A DNA stretch of 64,000 bases from Branchipolynoe longqiensis (taxonomy: Eukaryota > Annelida > Polychaeta > Phyllodocida > Polynoidae). The notes below the pieces were generated by a model that saw only the letters and a list, made by a program, of their open reading frames with translations, had not been told where the DNA came from and made no database searches. The position numbers were made by a program, and so were the translations under genes. Numbering within the stretch: the stretch's first letter is position 1; each line of letters starts with the position of its first letter. The stretch is taken from assembly GCA_030323885.1 (NCBI GenBank), contig CM059198.1, positions 10,578,462-10,642,461 of the forward strand. Reading direction: 5' to 3'. Positions 42,689-52,300 of the stretch are shown here, piece by piece.

Positions 42689-43062
42689 GGGTGTGAAGCC
42701 TGATCCAGACAGAATACAAGCAATAGTAGATATGCCAGAGCCGCGTAACAAACAAGGCGTCCAAAGGTTCCTGGGCATGGTTGGGTATGTGCACAAGTTC
42801 ATACCTAACATGTCCGAGATTGCCAAACCACTGCGCACACTCTTTGCTAAGGATGTCGTGTGGCACTGGCAAACCGAACAGCTGCTTTTGATAAATTGAA
42901 GGAAAAGTTAAGAACTGCTCCTGTGTTGTTGTATTACAATGTCAAGAAACCCATCGTTATTCAAGTAGATGCTTGTCAGTCAGGTCTGGGTGCCGTGTTA
43001 ATGCAAGATGACAAGCCAATCGCACTCGCATCCCGTGCGCTTAATTGAGCGCAGTGTGGCTA
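42689..43062 (+). pseudogene. Gypsy 2 RT end and RNase H start
   Basis: PDPDRIQAIVDMPEPRNKQG, VQRFLGMVGYVHKFIPNMSE and KDVVWHWQTEQ, then a frameshift near 42885, then FDKLKEKLRTAPVLLYYNVK and IQVDACQSGLGAVLMQDDKP. It stops at TGA in SRALN and breaks off near 43062, directly before the LTR piece. Confidence 0.85.
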
Positions 43063-43153
43063 GGAAATTTTAGCTGGCGGTTCAGTGAGCCCTGGTCGGG
43101 AATAAACCATTCAGTATCCAGAAGTCAAAGTGTTCAAATGTTGTACTTTCACA

Positions 43154-43313
43154 ATCATCAGCATCATCACCATCATCGCCATCATCACACATCTTTCACA
43201 TTCATATATATACATTTATACATATAATATAGCAACCATTTAACCAAGAGAACAGCCAGCGCACCAAGTGGTGGGTTTGATTAAACAGTCACATGACGGG
43301 AAATGAGGAAAAC
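43154..43313. repeat. CAT-rich microsatellite and spacer
   Basis: Imperfect (CAT)n from about 43155 to 43190 follows the LTR end, then AT-rich sequence. No gene. Confidence 0.6.
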
Positions 43314-43806
43314 CCGGTGTTGCGGATTCCGAGGGACACCAGTTTCACAGGGACACTTCCATTCAAATGCATTGTTAACGGCTGTGAGCAAATCTTCATA
43401 CAGAAAAAGTCAAATATCTCCCAAATTACACCATCTAGAAATAAATCGCTTGGTACACATATAGAAAACATCTTTACCAAAAACATTATATTAAATTTAT
43501 AAGGTTAGGGTTCTTGAATTCTATTAATTTTGAATAAAACTAACGTTTTACACTGCGCGTACCGTCAAACTCAAGGCATTGTCAATGGCCGTGAGCAGTC
43601 TTCATACAGACAATACAGAAAAAGTGAAATATCTCTAAAATTACACCAGCTACAAACAAATCGCTTGGTACACATATAGAAAACATGTTTAGCAAAAACA
43701 TTATATTAAATTTATAAGGTTAGTGACGATGCTGTTCGAGTTTGACGCGTGTGCAGGAGCGATGTGTCCCTGTGAAACTGGTGTCCCTCGGAATCCGCAA
43801 CACCGG
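43314..43806. repeat. perfect 43-bp inverted repeat around a ~407-bp centre
   Basis: 43314-43356 and 43764-43806 are exact inverses (CCGGTGTTGCGGATTCCGAG ... CACAGGGACAC). The centre holds a ~218-bp tandem duplication sharing CGCTTGGTACACATATAGAA and TATATTAAATTTATAAGGTTAG (43445-43507 and 43662-43723). The segment 43489-43562 also matches 29688-29757. Confidence 0.85.
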
Positions 43807-44085
43807 AAAACACAGCGAAAAAAATGGAAAATGGAGGCCAGCAAATGGCCAAAAAGGATATAATAAAGCTGGTAATCCAAACAGTCCGGGCGTAGCTAGC
43901 AAAGGGAAAGGCAAGTAAAATATATGAGAACGAAAATGGCGGAAGTGAAACTGACACCAGAAATAAGGACGGACAAAACATAATAACATCAACGGTGTGG
44001 TGGTTTCAGCGTGTTCCCGTGCTCAGACGTGTCCCTCGCTTCTGCGCATGCGTCAGAATCTTCCTTTTCGCGCATCATGATACAG
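43807..44085. other. non-coding junction
   Basis: No supported gene. GTGTCCCTCG recurs near 44030 as a weak echo of the 43-bp repeat. LINE-3 similarity starts at about 44085. Confidence 0.4.
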
Positions 44086-44471
44086 GGTTGGGGTAATTGA
44101 GCAAAAAGATTTGTTAAATCTGCAGGTATTACAGGACTAGAAGGAGGAAGATATAATGAACAAAATGTTATTGTGGTGTGAAGAGTTACTTTGGCAGCGA
44201 CAGCTTGTAAATTTGTATTTAAATTAACTTCACTCTGTGGCAGAGAGCTTTTTGTAAAAATAGACACCCCACCATGTGCCCTACCCATAGCATCTGTTGT
44301 GCCCATTTTGTGATAAGATGCAAAACCTTTTAAAGTCATATTTGCATTATCTATTTTTGTTTCTTGCAGGCAAATTACAGATGAATTATATTTTTGAATG
44401 ACTAGTTCCAGTTCATTTCGATTTGCCTGTAAACTATGACAGTTCCACTGTATCATAGTTGCAGCAGCCAT
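44085..44471 (-). pseudogene. LINE-3 endonuclease, N-terminal part
   Basis: MAAATMIQWNCHSLQANRNE, SSVICLQETKIDNANM, GGVSIFTKSSLP and FCSLYLPPSSPV are the early blocks of an APE-type endonuclease (catalytic N in WNCHS, E in QETK). The frame leaves the family after NLFAQLPQP, just before the expected GDFN block. Short spacing (38 bp) after ORF1. Confidence 0.8.
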
Positions 44472-44509
44472 TTAAAACAATAAATATATAGTTATTAACA
44501 ACTAAAATG

Positions 44510-45784
44510 CTACAGAGGGTGAACTGGAGAGTGAGACCTAGCTCTCGTTCCACTCTCCACCTCGATATCATCCAAGTGCCCAAACTTGTTGAATAATTTG
44601 ACAGGGTCGTTTGAGCCCTTCGATTGTCTTCCAGTTCTTTGTGATTTATTATTTATTTTCTTTGTCACTTGCGAGTTTGTGTTTAAGGGCGGTTGTGATT
44701 TTAAATTGCTTGACGCATTGCTATTGGTCTTCTGTGTTACTTTCTTGCTATTTGATGTTTCTTGTTCTTTAGATGTATTAGTTTGTACAGAAATTGAAGT
44801 GCTAGTGCTAGGCTTACGTGTTGTAATACGGTAGTCCTCCAATGTTACAAATTCATTAGCACCCTCAATTGGCCAGGACATTTCAGTCTGTGTTTCAACT
44901 GAAACACAGACCGACTTGACTGGACTTGGGGCAACAGACATTATCACATTTGCATATGATGCTCTGAGTTTGACATTCAAACTTTCAACAATCTTTCTTG
45001 CCTCTGGGAAACTGACCTGTCTTGTATGCTTAATCTTCTGCACTTCTTTTTCAAATTCATATTTTGTGCATTGCCCAGAGTACGATGGATGATCTCCCTT
45101 GCAGTTGGCAGATTTTAAAATGCTACTTTCACATGAATTGTCATCATGATTTCCAGTACATTTAGCACAAACCAATTGCTGCCTGCATCTATCTTTACCA
45201 TGTCCGAATCTTTGACATTTGAAACAACAGAGCGGGCCAGGGATGTATGTATCAACTCTGACATTTAAATATCCAACTTTAATTGAATTTGGGAGCACCG
45301 TTGTCTCAAATGTCAAGAAAAGAGTCTGAGTCGGCTTTCTGACACCTTCTCTTTTGGTATGGATGTGAAATGCATGTGTAACTTTCTGGTCAGCCAATTC
45401 TCTAACAATTTCATCCTCAGAGCAATCAATTAGATCTGCACATCGTATGACACTTGTATTTAAAGTCCTGTGTGGTGTGACCTTCACAGGAACCGTTGCC
45501 AGGTTGGTGGTTCTTAGCAGATTGTCTGCGTGTGATTTTTTGCCGACTTCCACCAAGATACCACTTCCCATTTTTCTAACACTGATGGGATCTCTGACAA
45601 TGCCTTTGATCCCTTTCGCTATGGCGAATGGTGACATCTTTGACAAAGTAGTATCACTGTCTGAGCCCATAATTACCAAAATTCTTGGAAATGTCGTTGT
45701 CGTATGACCTTTGTTTGTTCCTTTGTCATCATCTGAGGAAGTATCCTTCCTCAATCTTTTGCCGTGTGAAATTGAAATATCCAT
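44510..45784 (-). CDS. LINE-3 ORF1 (gag-like, zinc knuckles)
   Basis: 424 residues. The N-terminal basic region is followed by an RRM-like central area (RILVIMGSDSDTTLSKMSPF, GSGILVEVGKKSHADNLLRT) and CCHC zinc knuckles at about 190-240 (CFKCQRFGHGKDRC, CAKCTGNHDDNSC, and a third partly altered one, NCKGDHPSYSGQC). The C-terminal half is S/T/N-rich. This is the nucleic-acid chaperone of Jockey, I and Nimb type LINEs. The frame is fully open. Confidence 0.85.
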   Translation of the reverse strand: MDISISHGKRLRKDTSSDDDKGTNKGHTTTTFPRILVIMGSDSDTTLSKMSPFAIAKGIKGIVRDPISVRKMGSGILVEVGKKSHADNLLRTTNLATVPVKVTPHRTLNTSVIRCADLIDCSEDEIVRELADQKVTHAFHIHTKREGVRKPTQTLFLTFETTVLPNSIKVGYLNVRVDTYIPGPLCCFKCQRFGHGKDRCRQQLVCAKCTGNHDDNSCESSILKSANCKGDHPSYSGQCTKYEFEKEVQKIKHTRQVSFPEARKIVESLNVKLRASYANVIMSVAPSPVKSVCVSVETQTEMSWPIEGANEFVTLEDYRITTRKPSTSTSISVQTNTSKEQETSNSKKVTQKTNSNASSNLKSQPPLNTNSQVTKKINNKSQRTGRQSKGSNDPVKLFNKFGHLDDIEVESGTRARSHSPVHPL

Positions 45785-45836
45785 AGTATTTTCAAAACTT
45801 CATTATTTGCAGTCCCCAGCCCTACTCTGACCCTAT

Positions 45837-46612
45837 GAAGATGCACAGACTAAACATAGAAGGATATAGGCTTGTTCGTAATGACAGACAGCAAATTAAC
45901 ATAGCAAACCAAACAGAAAAAGGTGGAGGTGTCGCAATCTACTGCAAAACCTAAAAAAATCTTGACACTGAGGCCCTAAAAATAGCAAACCTCTCAAATG
46001 AACACTTGGAGCTACTATGGTGCCTAATAAAAGGAGAAGCAGGCTAACATAGCCATAGCAAGCCTCTACAGACCACCATCCGGGGATATCGAAGCATTCC
46101 TTGAAACTCTAGACAAAAGCATAAATACAGTGAGAAAACTAACAAATGCAGAAATCTTTGTGCTAGGGGACTTCAACATAAACTACAGTAGCAATGACAC
46201 AAATAAACTAATGCTACAAATCACTGTCAAAATCCTAGGGCTACAGCAACTTATTACAGACAGCACAAGACTAGGCAACAACAGCTCAACAATTGACCTA
46301 ATACTAACCAACTCAAACCATGCCATAAAATGGGGCACTAGAAGCTGGGGTATAAGTGACCATGAGCTAATATATGTAACGAGAAAAAAACTCAAAAGCA
46401 CAAGCCAATATAAATATAAGATGGGCAGATCCCTAAAAAACTACTCAAAAGAAACACTAAAAAAACACCTGCATGAAAATATAGACAACCTCACAACAGA
46501 CAGGGATGACACTGATATCTACTGGAATAACATTGTCACAGAAATAAAACAATCATTAGATGAGATGTGTCCCATAAAGAAACTAAAAATACAGAGAAAC
46601 CAAGACCCGTGA
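45837..46612 (+). pseudogene. LINE-2 endonuclease
   Basis: MKMHRLNIEGYRLVRNDRQQ, KGGGVAIYCKT, a stop, then LSNEHLELLWCLIKGEAG, a frameshift near 46045, then IASLYRPPSGDIEAFLETLD, EIFVLGDFNINYSSND (GDFN) and GISDHELIYV (SDH catalytic block). This is an APE-type nuclease that nicks target DNA. A stop at NQDP and others further on interrupt it. Confidence 0.8.
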
Positions 46613-46879
46613 GTAGGCAGGGAACTGTTAACGCATATCGCAACAAAACGAAAGCTAGGTGACAAAGTGAAACGTACTAAAGACCCATAGGATAAAAGGG
46701 CCTATAATCCTGCCAGAAACAACTCCCTCAAAGCAGTAAGGGCAGCAAAAAAGAAATACATAATAAAATAAGACAAGGTCTGGGGAAGCAACACAAATAA
46801 GTTCTGGAAAAATGTAAGCTTACTATTCCCCCAAAATAAGATAGAAGAATGCATAAGCTTTCAGGATAAGGATGGAAAT

Positions 46880-48380
46880 ATGGACACAGAAAGTGATGCA
46901 GCAAACAAACTAAATACACACTTTGTCACGGTAGGACAAAGGTTATCAAAGAAATTCACAAGAATCTGGGAAAACAAGTCAGAAAATATCCAGGATGAAA
47001 TCCCCACCTGCAAAACTGACCTAAAAGAACTAACACAACTAATAAATGACATAGATGAAAACAAACCAAGTGGAATAGATGGAATCCCCACAAAAATACT
47101 AAAAGAGGCACTCCAAGCCATCCCAGTCGACCTATTCAACAAATCATTTGAGCAGGGGCACTTCATCACAGCATGGAAGATGGCAACCATCACCCCCATC
47201 TACAAAAGTGGTGACAAACAAAACATGGGGAACTACAGACCAATATCAATCTTGCAAACACCAGGCAAGCTAATTGAAAAAATATTCCACAGGCACATAC
47301 ATGAGCACCTGGAAAAAAACAATATACTAAACGAGAGGCAAGGAGGTTTCAGAAAACTACCCTCTACATCTAAAACAATAGCAAACCTAACAAATGATGT
47401 GCTGGCATCATTGAACCAAAAGAAATTAGTTGGAGAAGCCTTCATCGACTTCAGCAAAGCCTTTGACACTGTAGACCACAGCATATTAATAAGAAAATTA
47501 AACAACATGGGCATTAAATCCAAATCAATAAACTGGATAAAATGCTAGCTAAGCAACAGACATAAAAAACTAAAGTAAATGGTACACTCTCAGACCAGCA
47601 AACTGTCACCTGTGGTGTACCCCAAGGATCAGTGCTGGGACCACTACTATTTATACTACACATAAACGATCTAGAAAAATGGCTGGAGACAGAATGTCTC
47701 CAGCTGTATGACACTGTAGTATATGCAGAAGGAAGCACAGTAGAGGAGGGAGCAACCAAGCTGAACAACCTCCTGCTAAAGCTGGACAGCTGGTGTGAAT
47801 CCAATAAAATAACCATTAATGCAAATAAATCTAAAACAGTGCTCTTCTCACATACAGCAATCACAGGAAGAAACCTACAATGCACACTAGGAAACCAAAC
47901 ACTCGAAAGTGTAAATCACTACAAATACCTAGGTCTAGAACTAGATAGCCAGCTAAACTACAATCTATGTGTAACAAAAATCATACAAAAAGTAAATCAC
48001 AAACTATGGCTATTTGCTAAACTAAGAAACTATATGACACAAGATATGTCAATAAAAATCTTCAAAGGCATGGTACTCCCCTACTTTGACTGTGGGGATG
48101 TAATCTACATGGGTGCTAAAAAAGAGCTACTTAAAAAACTGCAGATACTACAAAATAGGACCCTGAAAATCTGCCTGAAAGTAGACAAACTACACCCCAC
48201 TTATGACCTACACAAAAGAACTAAAGTAAAGCTACTAGAAAACAGAAGGATAATCCACCTAAAAACATTAGCATATGGATATAGCCAAGACATTAAGCGT
48301 CTAACCCAACCACTAAGGGACACCAGTGCAAGCAAGGCAACACTACTAAGGCAGACCAGAAGCCAGATCAAAGCCCATGA
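46880..48380 (+). pseudogene. LINE-2 reverse transcriptase
   Basis: DAANKLNTHFVTVGQRLSKK, NKPSGIDGIPTKILKEALQA, GNYRPISILQTPGKLIEKIF and EAFIDFSKAFDTVDHSIL (motif A) are in frame, then a stop at WIKC and a frameshift. Next come VTCGVPQGSVLGPLLFILHI and LQLYDTVVYAEG, in which the YADD box has lost two residues. The C-terminal part matches LINE-1 (KYLGLELDSQLNYNLCVTKI). Inactive. Confidence 0.9.
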
Positions 48381-48879
48381 ACAGGTTGGAGAGCTTACCT
48401 CGATCGGGCTATGGTGGTTAAATACCTCATTCGAGCCCCGGTGCAATTTCCAAGGTCGAATTTCATATAGGATTAAGGTGCAGGTTCACAAATATGGTTG
48501 TGGAACACTGAGTTTTAGGATGTTTTCATATTGGAATACATCACTAGAAAGCCAAAAATGATATCTAATTTCCTGGATATTCCTAGGACATTTAGTTCGG
48601 ACCGGATTGAGTAAATTAACAGTGAATATTAGGAAATAATTCAGTAGTTACAACACATGGCTACAGGACAGAAAAACCCATGATAGTACTGTGTTGGTAT
48701 AGCCATTAATCCCAAACAATAGAGGAACCTCCAGTCAACCATTTGGGGTATTTGCTGGTCTGTGGCCCACTCATATACTTCCACTTGCCACTGGGGGAGG
48801 TCCTGTGGGGACTGTTGTACATCATTTAGATATCTTTTTTACATACCAATATACATATATATATGCATAATAAATAATT
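48381..48879. other. non-coding, possible tRNA-like start
   Basis: The first 70 bp (GGTTGGAGAGCTTACC ... CATTCGAGCCCCGGTGC) weakly resemble a tRNA-derived promoter with a B box, as in SINEs. No A box is convincing. The rest has no gene. Confidence 0.25.
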
Positions 48880-49270
48880 CACTGTGATTATGCATCTGAT
48901 GCATAATCACCACAAATATGGCTTGTCTTGCTGGTACAACATTAAGAAAAACATACCTTAAATATTATTGTATTTGATTTATTTTATTGTTGGTTATCAC
49001 TTTTTTATTTCTATTCATATTATTTATGGGAAGGCCTGGGGACGGGAGGCCAGTAAGCTATGCTCATAAATAACACTGTAATTATGCATCTGATGCATAA
49101 TCCCCACAAATATGGCATTTCTTGTATATTATTGCATTTATATTTCATTTATTTTATTGTTGGTTATCACATTTTATTTATATTTATATTATTTGAATTA
49201 AGGCCTGGTGCCGGGAGTCTTGGCACCGGCAGGCCGGGAACCCTGGTGCTGGGAAGCCGGGATTCCTTGC
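48880..49270. repeat. ~194-bp tandem repeat, two units
   Basis: Both units start CACTGT(G/A)ATTATGCATCTG ATGCATAATC (48880 and 49074) and share CACAAATATGGC, TTTATTTTATTGTTGGTTAT and AAGGCCTGG near the end. The second ends in a GC-rich GCCGGGA-repeat tract (49200-49280). Confidence 0.75.
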
Positions 49271-50095
49271 GCCGATAGGCTGCTGTCTTCACATTGTCAC
49301 ATATAATAACTAATGCCTAATCTTATAGACTAGCTAATATAGTGAGGAGAAAAGAGAATTTGGAACATCTTCTATTTTTAGTAAAGAAGACAAATAACGA
49401 TACACAAATATGTACTTATAACATATATTCTCAATTACAAAGTGTACAGTTACATATAAATTCTCAATGGTATGATATTACACTCACAACTGTCTGTGTA
49501 ATCCATATGGATGATAGATACACTCAGTCCTCTTGGTGCTTCTTGTATGTCTCAGTTGCCTTGAAGAGTTGATAGATATAGATGATCCATTGTCTGTGAG
49601 CCGTCGCCAACCATACCGGTATAGAGTCTCAGTTGATGATGGATGTACATGTGAGGCTAAGCAGCAGTGGTGTGGGAAAAGGCAGACACCACAGTCACCA
49701 ATCCTCCTCACGTCCATTGGTCCATATTGTAGAAGCTCAGCAAGTTGAATCCATCCCATAAGCTGTAACTAGCCAGATCAGGTTTCAGGCCTAACTGACT
49801 TGGAGATGTTGACACCTCGATGTCTCGGAGTAGAGTGCCAAGAGTGTGTGACTATGCTCCTTATATAGTTGCTGGGTAGGCCAGTCCTAACGAAGAGATG
49901 GGACAAGTAGGACGGTCCAAACATGAGCTGTAACCACTATAAAAGGCAAACTACCTGTCAGGAAGCAGTCTCCATATATTCACTGCTATGTTACAACATG
50001 TATACATATATATACATACATATACATATACATACATTTACATCTATATATATATATACATATGCAGACATATATACATGACTATATATATGCAT
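49271..50095. other. non-coding spacer
   Basis: No gene recognised. (TA)n/(ACAT)n low-complexity sequence occupies about 49990-50095. Confidence 0.4.
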
Positions 50096-50868
50096 ATAAA
50101 TACATATTGTATTTAGAGATGACTTCATCACATATCTTAGAGTGGTACTCCATTTGTCACTGCTAAGTTAATCCATATGTAGTCTGTGTCACTATCAGAC
50201 TTATTGTAACAATGCAAGGGGCCTAAGCTCTGACACTTTCACACTCAGATTTTAACCAAACACTGCCATTACCCTAAATAATATTCCATTTATATTTTAT
50301 TTATTTTTGATTATGCATGTGATTGTACATGTACACATACTTTTAAAGCTATATGTATATATGCACATACATATGTATGTATTATATATAATATATAAAT
50401 AATATTGCAATATCAGGTGAAGAATAACTTACCAGTGTTCCTAAATGTAAGGATGACTGTGCCAGATCCTTCACAATGGTAATTCATTTGCATGTAGCAA
50501 GTTGACTGTTGTGTAGTGGGTGCCTTCAGAAATATGTGTGTGCAGTGCACTGTGGCATAGACCCTTATAAACCAAATCCAATCCACTGTCACACCTATTC
50601 CAAGGGTATAAGCTCTGACACATTCACACTCAGTGAGCTCAGCTGTCAATAGAGGTGCAACCCAGAGAACCATTGGCAACCTGAGGTGTGAAAGCTTTCC
50701 TTGGCAGTTTTTGGTTAAAATCTGAGTGTTAAAGTGTCAGAGCTTAGGCCCCTTGCAATAAGTCTGAGAGTGAAACAGACTACACATGGGTTAACTTACC
50801 AGTGACAAATGGAGGACCACTCTACAATATATGATGCAGTCATCTCTAAATACAGTATGTATTCACAT
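50096..50868. repeat. ~175-bp inverted repeat, possible foldback transposon
   Basis: Arms 50096-50276 and 50695-50868 are about 90% inverse-identical: TTTAGAGATGACT(T/G)CATCA, CTCCATTTGTCACTG, CAAGGGGCCTAAGCTCTGAC and CACTCAGATTTTAACCAAA. The ~418-bp centre has no gene. No target duplication could be fixed because the outer ends lie in AT repeats. Confidence 0.8.
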
Positions 50869-51110
50869 ATATAGCGCGTATACAGACCTGTATGCAGATG
50901 TAAGGCAGAAGGGCTCTGGCTATACTACTTCTTTGATAAATTGCCACCCTTGTGGTTCCTGGGTTCAACACCAGGGGAACAGTTGGCGCTGCGTCCGCAT
51001 ACGCACTGTGCTGACCAAGGTGCACTGGACTCGTCACTTGCTGGCCAGCTGCACCCAGAGCAACAACCTGTAATTAAGTAACAGAACACGGCGACCTCAG
51101 TTTGTGGGCC
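50869..51110. other. non-coding spacer
   Basis: Contains GGGTTCAACACC, a lone B-box-like word, without the rest of a tRNA. No gene. Confidence 0.35.
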
Positions 51111-51271
51111 AATAAAATTTTATTATTATTATGAATTGATCATTAATATACTAACGACACATGAATTAACAAATATGCATAAGCTATACGGAACATTAAT
51201 TATTACAAATAGCAATCACTCAAAAGTACTGGTCGAGTCCACAACAGCATTGTTTAGAGGATCTTCAGCAC

Positions 51272-52021
51272 TCAGCCAAATAGCGAAGCGAGTGCTGAAG
51301 GACCTGCTTTGAAGCTACGCTTATCCACATAATTAAAAATGCAGGACGAACGCCAGTTGCTGAGTTCCTGGACCTGTTCCAATGGGACTCCAGCTTCCGC
51401 ACACGCTCTAGCTGCCCCCCGTCTGAGACTGTGGGCCGTAATCTTCTTACCTTGAAGCCCACACTTATCACCTGCCAATCTGAGGGCGAGCAGGAATAGG
51501 CGAGCTGTCAAGGGCTCCCCAGAGCACAGCAGCAGGGCTGGACCGGACTTGGAGATGGGAGTTACGGCCTTGTATTGCCTCCAAAGATGCACGGGGCAGC
51601 AGATGGAGCTAGGGATTTTTGGCAGCCGTACGTAGTAGGTCTGGCCTTGCTGGCGTGTCATCTTGGTGGACCGGACGCGTACCTTGAGTGACCTCTTGTG
51701 GATACGTATGTCGGCACCTGTCAGGTAGTGCCCCGGATCACAAGGGGACTCTGAGAAAAAAAAATTAGATTGTCTTAGTAATGTGAAATATCCAATTATC
51801 AATGCCAAATTTAACACTCGGCCATGTGGCCCTAGGTTTTTAAAATACTTGAACATCTGCATAACATGCTTGACTTTTAGTGGAAACACTCTCGACACAG
51901 CAACATCTTTCACATTTAACACCCCTTTCTTTACGAGGCCAACACAGTATGAGTCAAATTCCTTGGTTCTTCCCCCCATCATCATAATATATGTTTTTGC
52001 GCCACTGAAGTAGTTGTTCAC
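51272..52021 (-). CDS. Ngaro-like tyrosine recombinase
   Basis: 249 residues, open. Blocks: KVKHVMQMFKYFKNLGP, IIGYFTLLRQSNFFF (box I arginine), SLKVRVRSTKMTRQQGQTYY, then KITAHSLRRGAARACAEAG (box II, H-x-x-R), ELSNWRSSCIFNYVDKRSF with the likely nucleophile tyrosine, and the end SALASLFG. The core-binding N-terminal domain is partly missing at the start, so the real start probably lies upstream in a broken frame (52425-52069). It inserts circular cDNA in active elements. Confidence 0.85.
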   Translation of the reverse strand: MNNYFSGAKTYIMMMGGRTKEFDSYCVGLVKKGVLNVKDVAVSRVFPLKVKHVMQMFKYFKNLGPHGRVLNLALIIGYFTLLRQSNFFFSESPCDPGHYLTGADIRIHKRSLKVRVRSTKMTRQQGQTYYVRLPKIPSSICCPVHLWRQYKAVTPISKSGPALLLCSGEPLTARLFLLALRLAGDKCGLQGKKITAHSLRRGAARACAEAGVPLEQVQELSNWRSSCIFNYVDKRSFKAGPSALASLFG

Positions 52022-52300
52022 TGCACTTGGTCACCTAAGACTATTTGCTAAGTGAGCGAGGTACAACATCAGGTCATATTGTTTTGGAGATTTCTTATTA
52101 ACATTAAAGTTTTTACAGAACTCACTAAATTTATCAAACTGGGCACATTTATTACGCCATGTACCTTTCGATAACCCGTGCCTGAAAAGCGTTTAGACAG
52201 TGTTGTGCAGGTCAGTATGTCGAGCTGTAGTCGAGGGCAAATAAAGAAAAAGACTACAGTGAGACAAACTGAACATGAAGGGATAGGGTCAGGCTGAGCA

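Larger units (their letters stand above)
39441..43153 (+). mobile_element. Ty3/Gypsy retrotransposon 2, integrase lost
   Basis: A partial LTR (39441-39501), primer site TGGTGTCAGATG, and one open gag-protease-RT frame, interrupted by a 1.15-kb insert (41539-42688). It then has RNase H up to 43062 and a partial LTR (43094-43153). Both partial LTRs start at the same point, GGTCGGGAATAAACC. The second half of RNase H and all of integrase are missing. Confidence 0.85.
44085..45784 (-). mobile_element. Jockey/Nimb-like LINE, 3'-truncated (LINE-3)
   Basis: ORF1 (45784-44510) and the start of ORF2 (44471-44085) on the minus strand. Everything downstream, including RT, is missing. Loss of the 3' end is unusual, because LINEs normally lose 5' ends, so a deletion or rearrangement is likely. 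Confidence 0.8.
45825..48380 (+). mobile_element. CR1/Jockey-group LINE (LINE-2), both ends incomplete
   Basis: Close relative of LINE-1, but it keeps much of the endonuclease. The 5' end lies about 40 bp from the LINE-3 start codon in opposite orientation. The coding sequence is lost after RSQIKAHE (48380), about 40 residues before the LINE-1 stop, where unrelated sequence starts. Confidence 0.85.

Noticed and set aside
48381..48450. tRNA gene or SINE head
   Set aside because: Only a B-box-like word; no cloverleaf and no convincing A box.
50930..50990. tRNA-like B box GGGTTCAACACC
   Set aside because: Isolated word with no surrounding tRNA structure.
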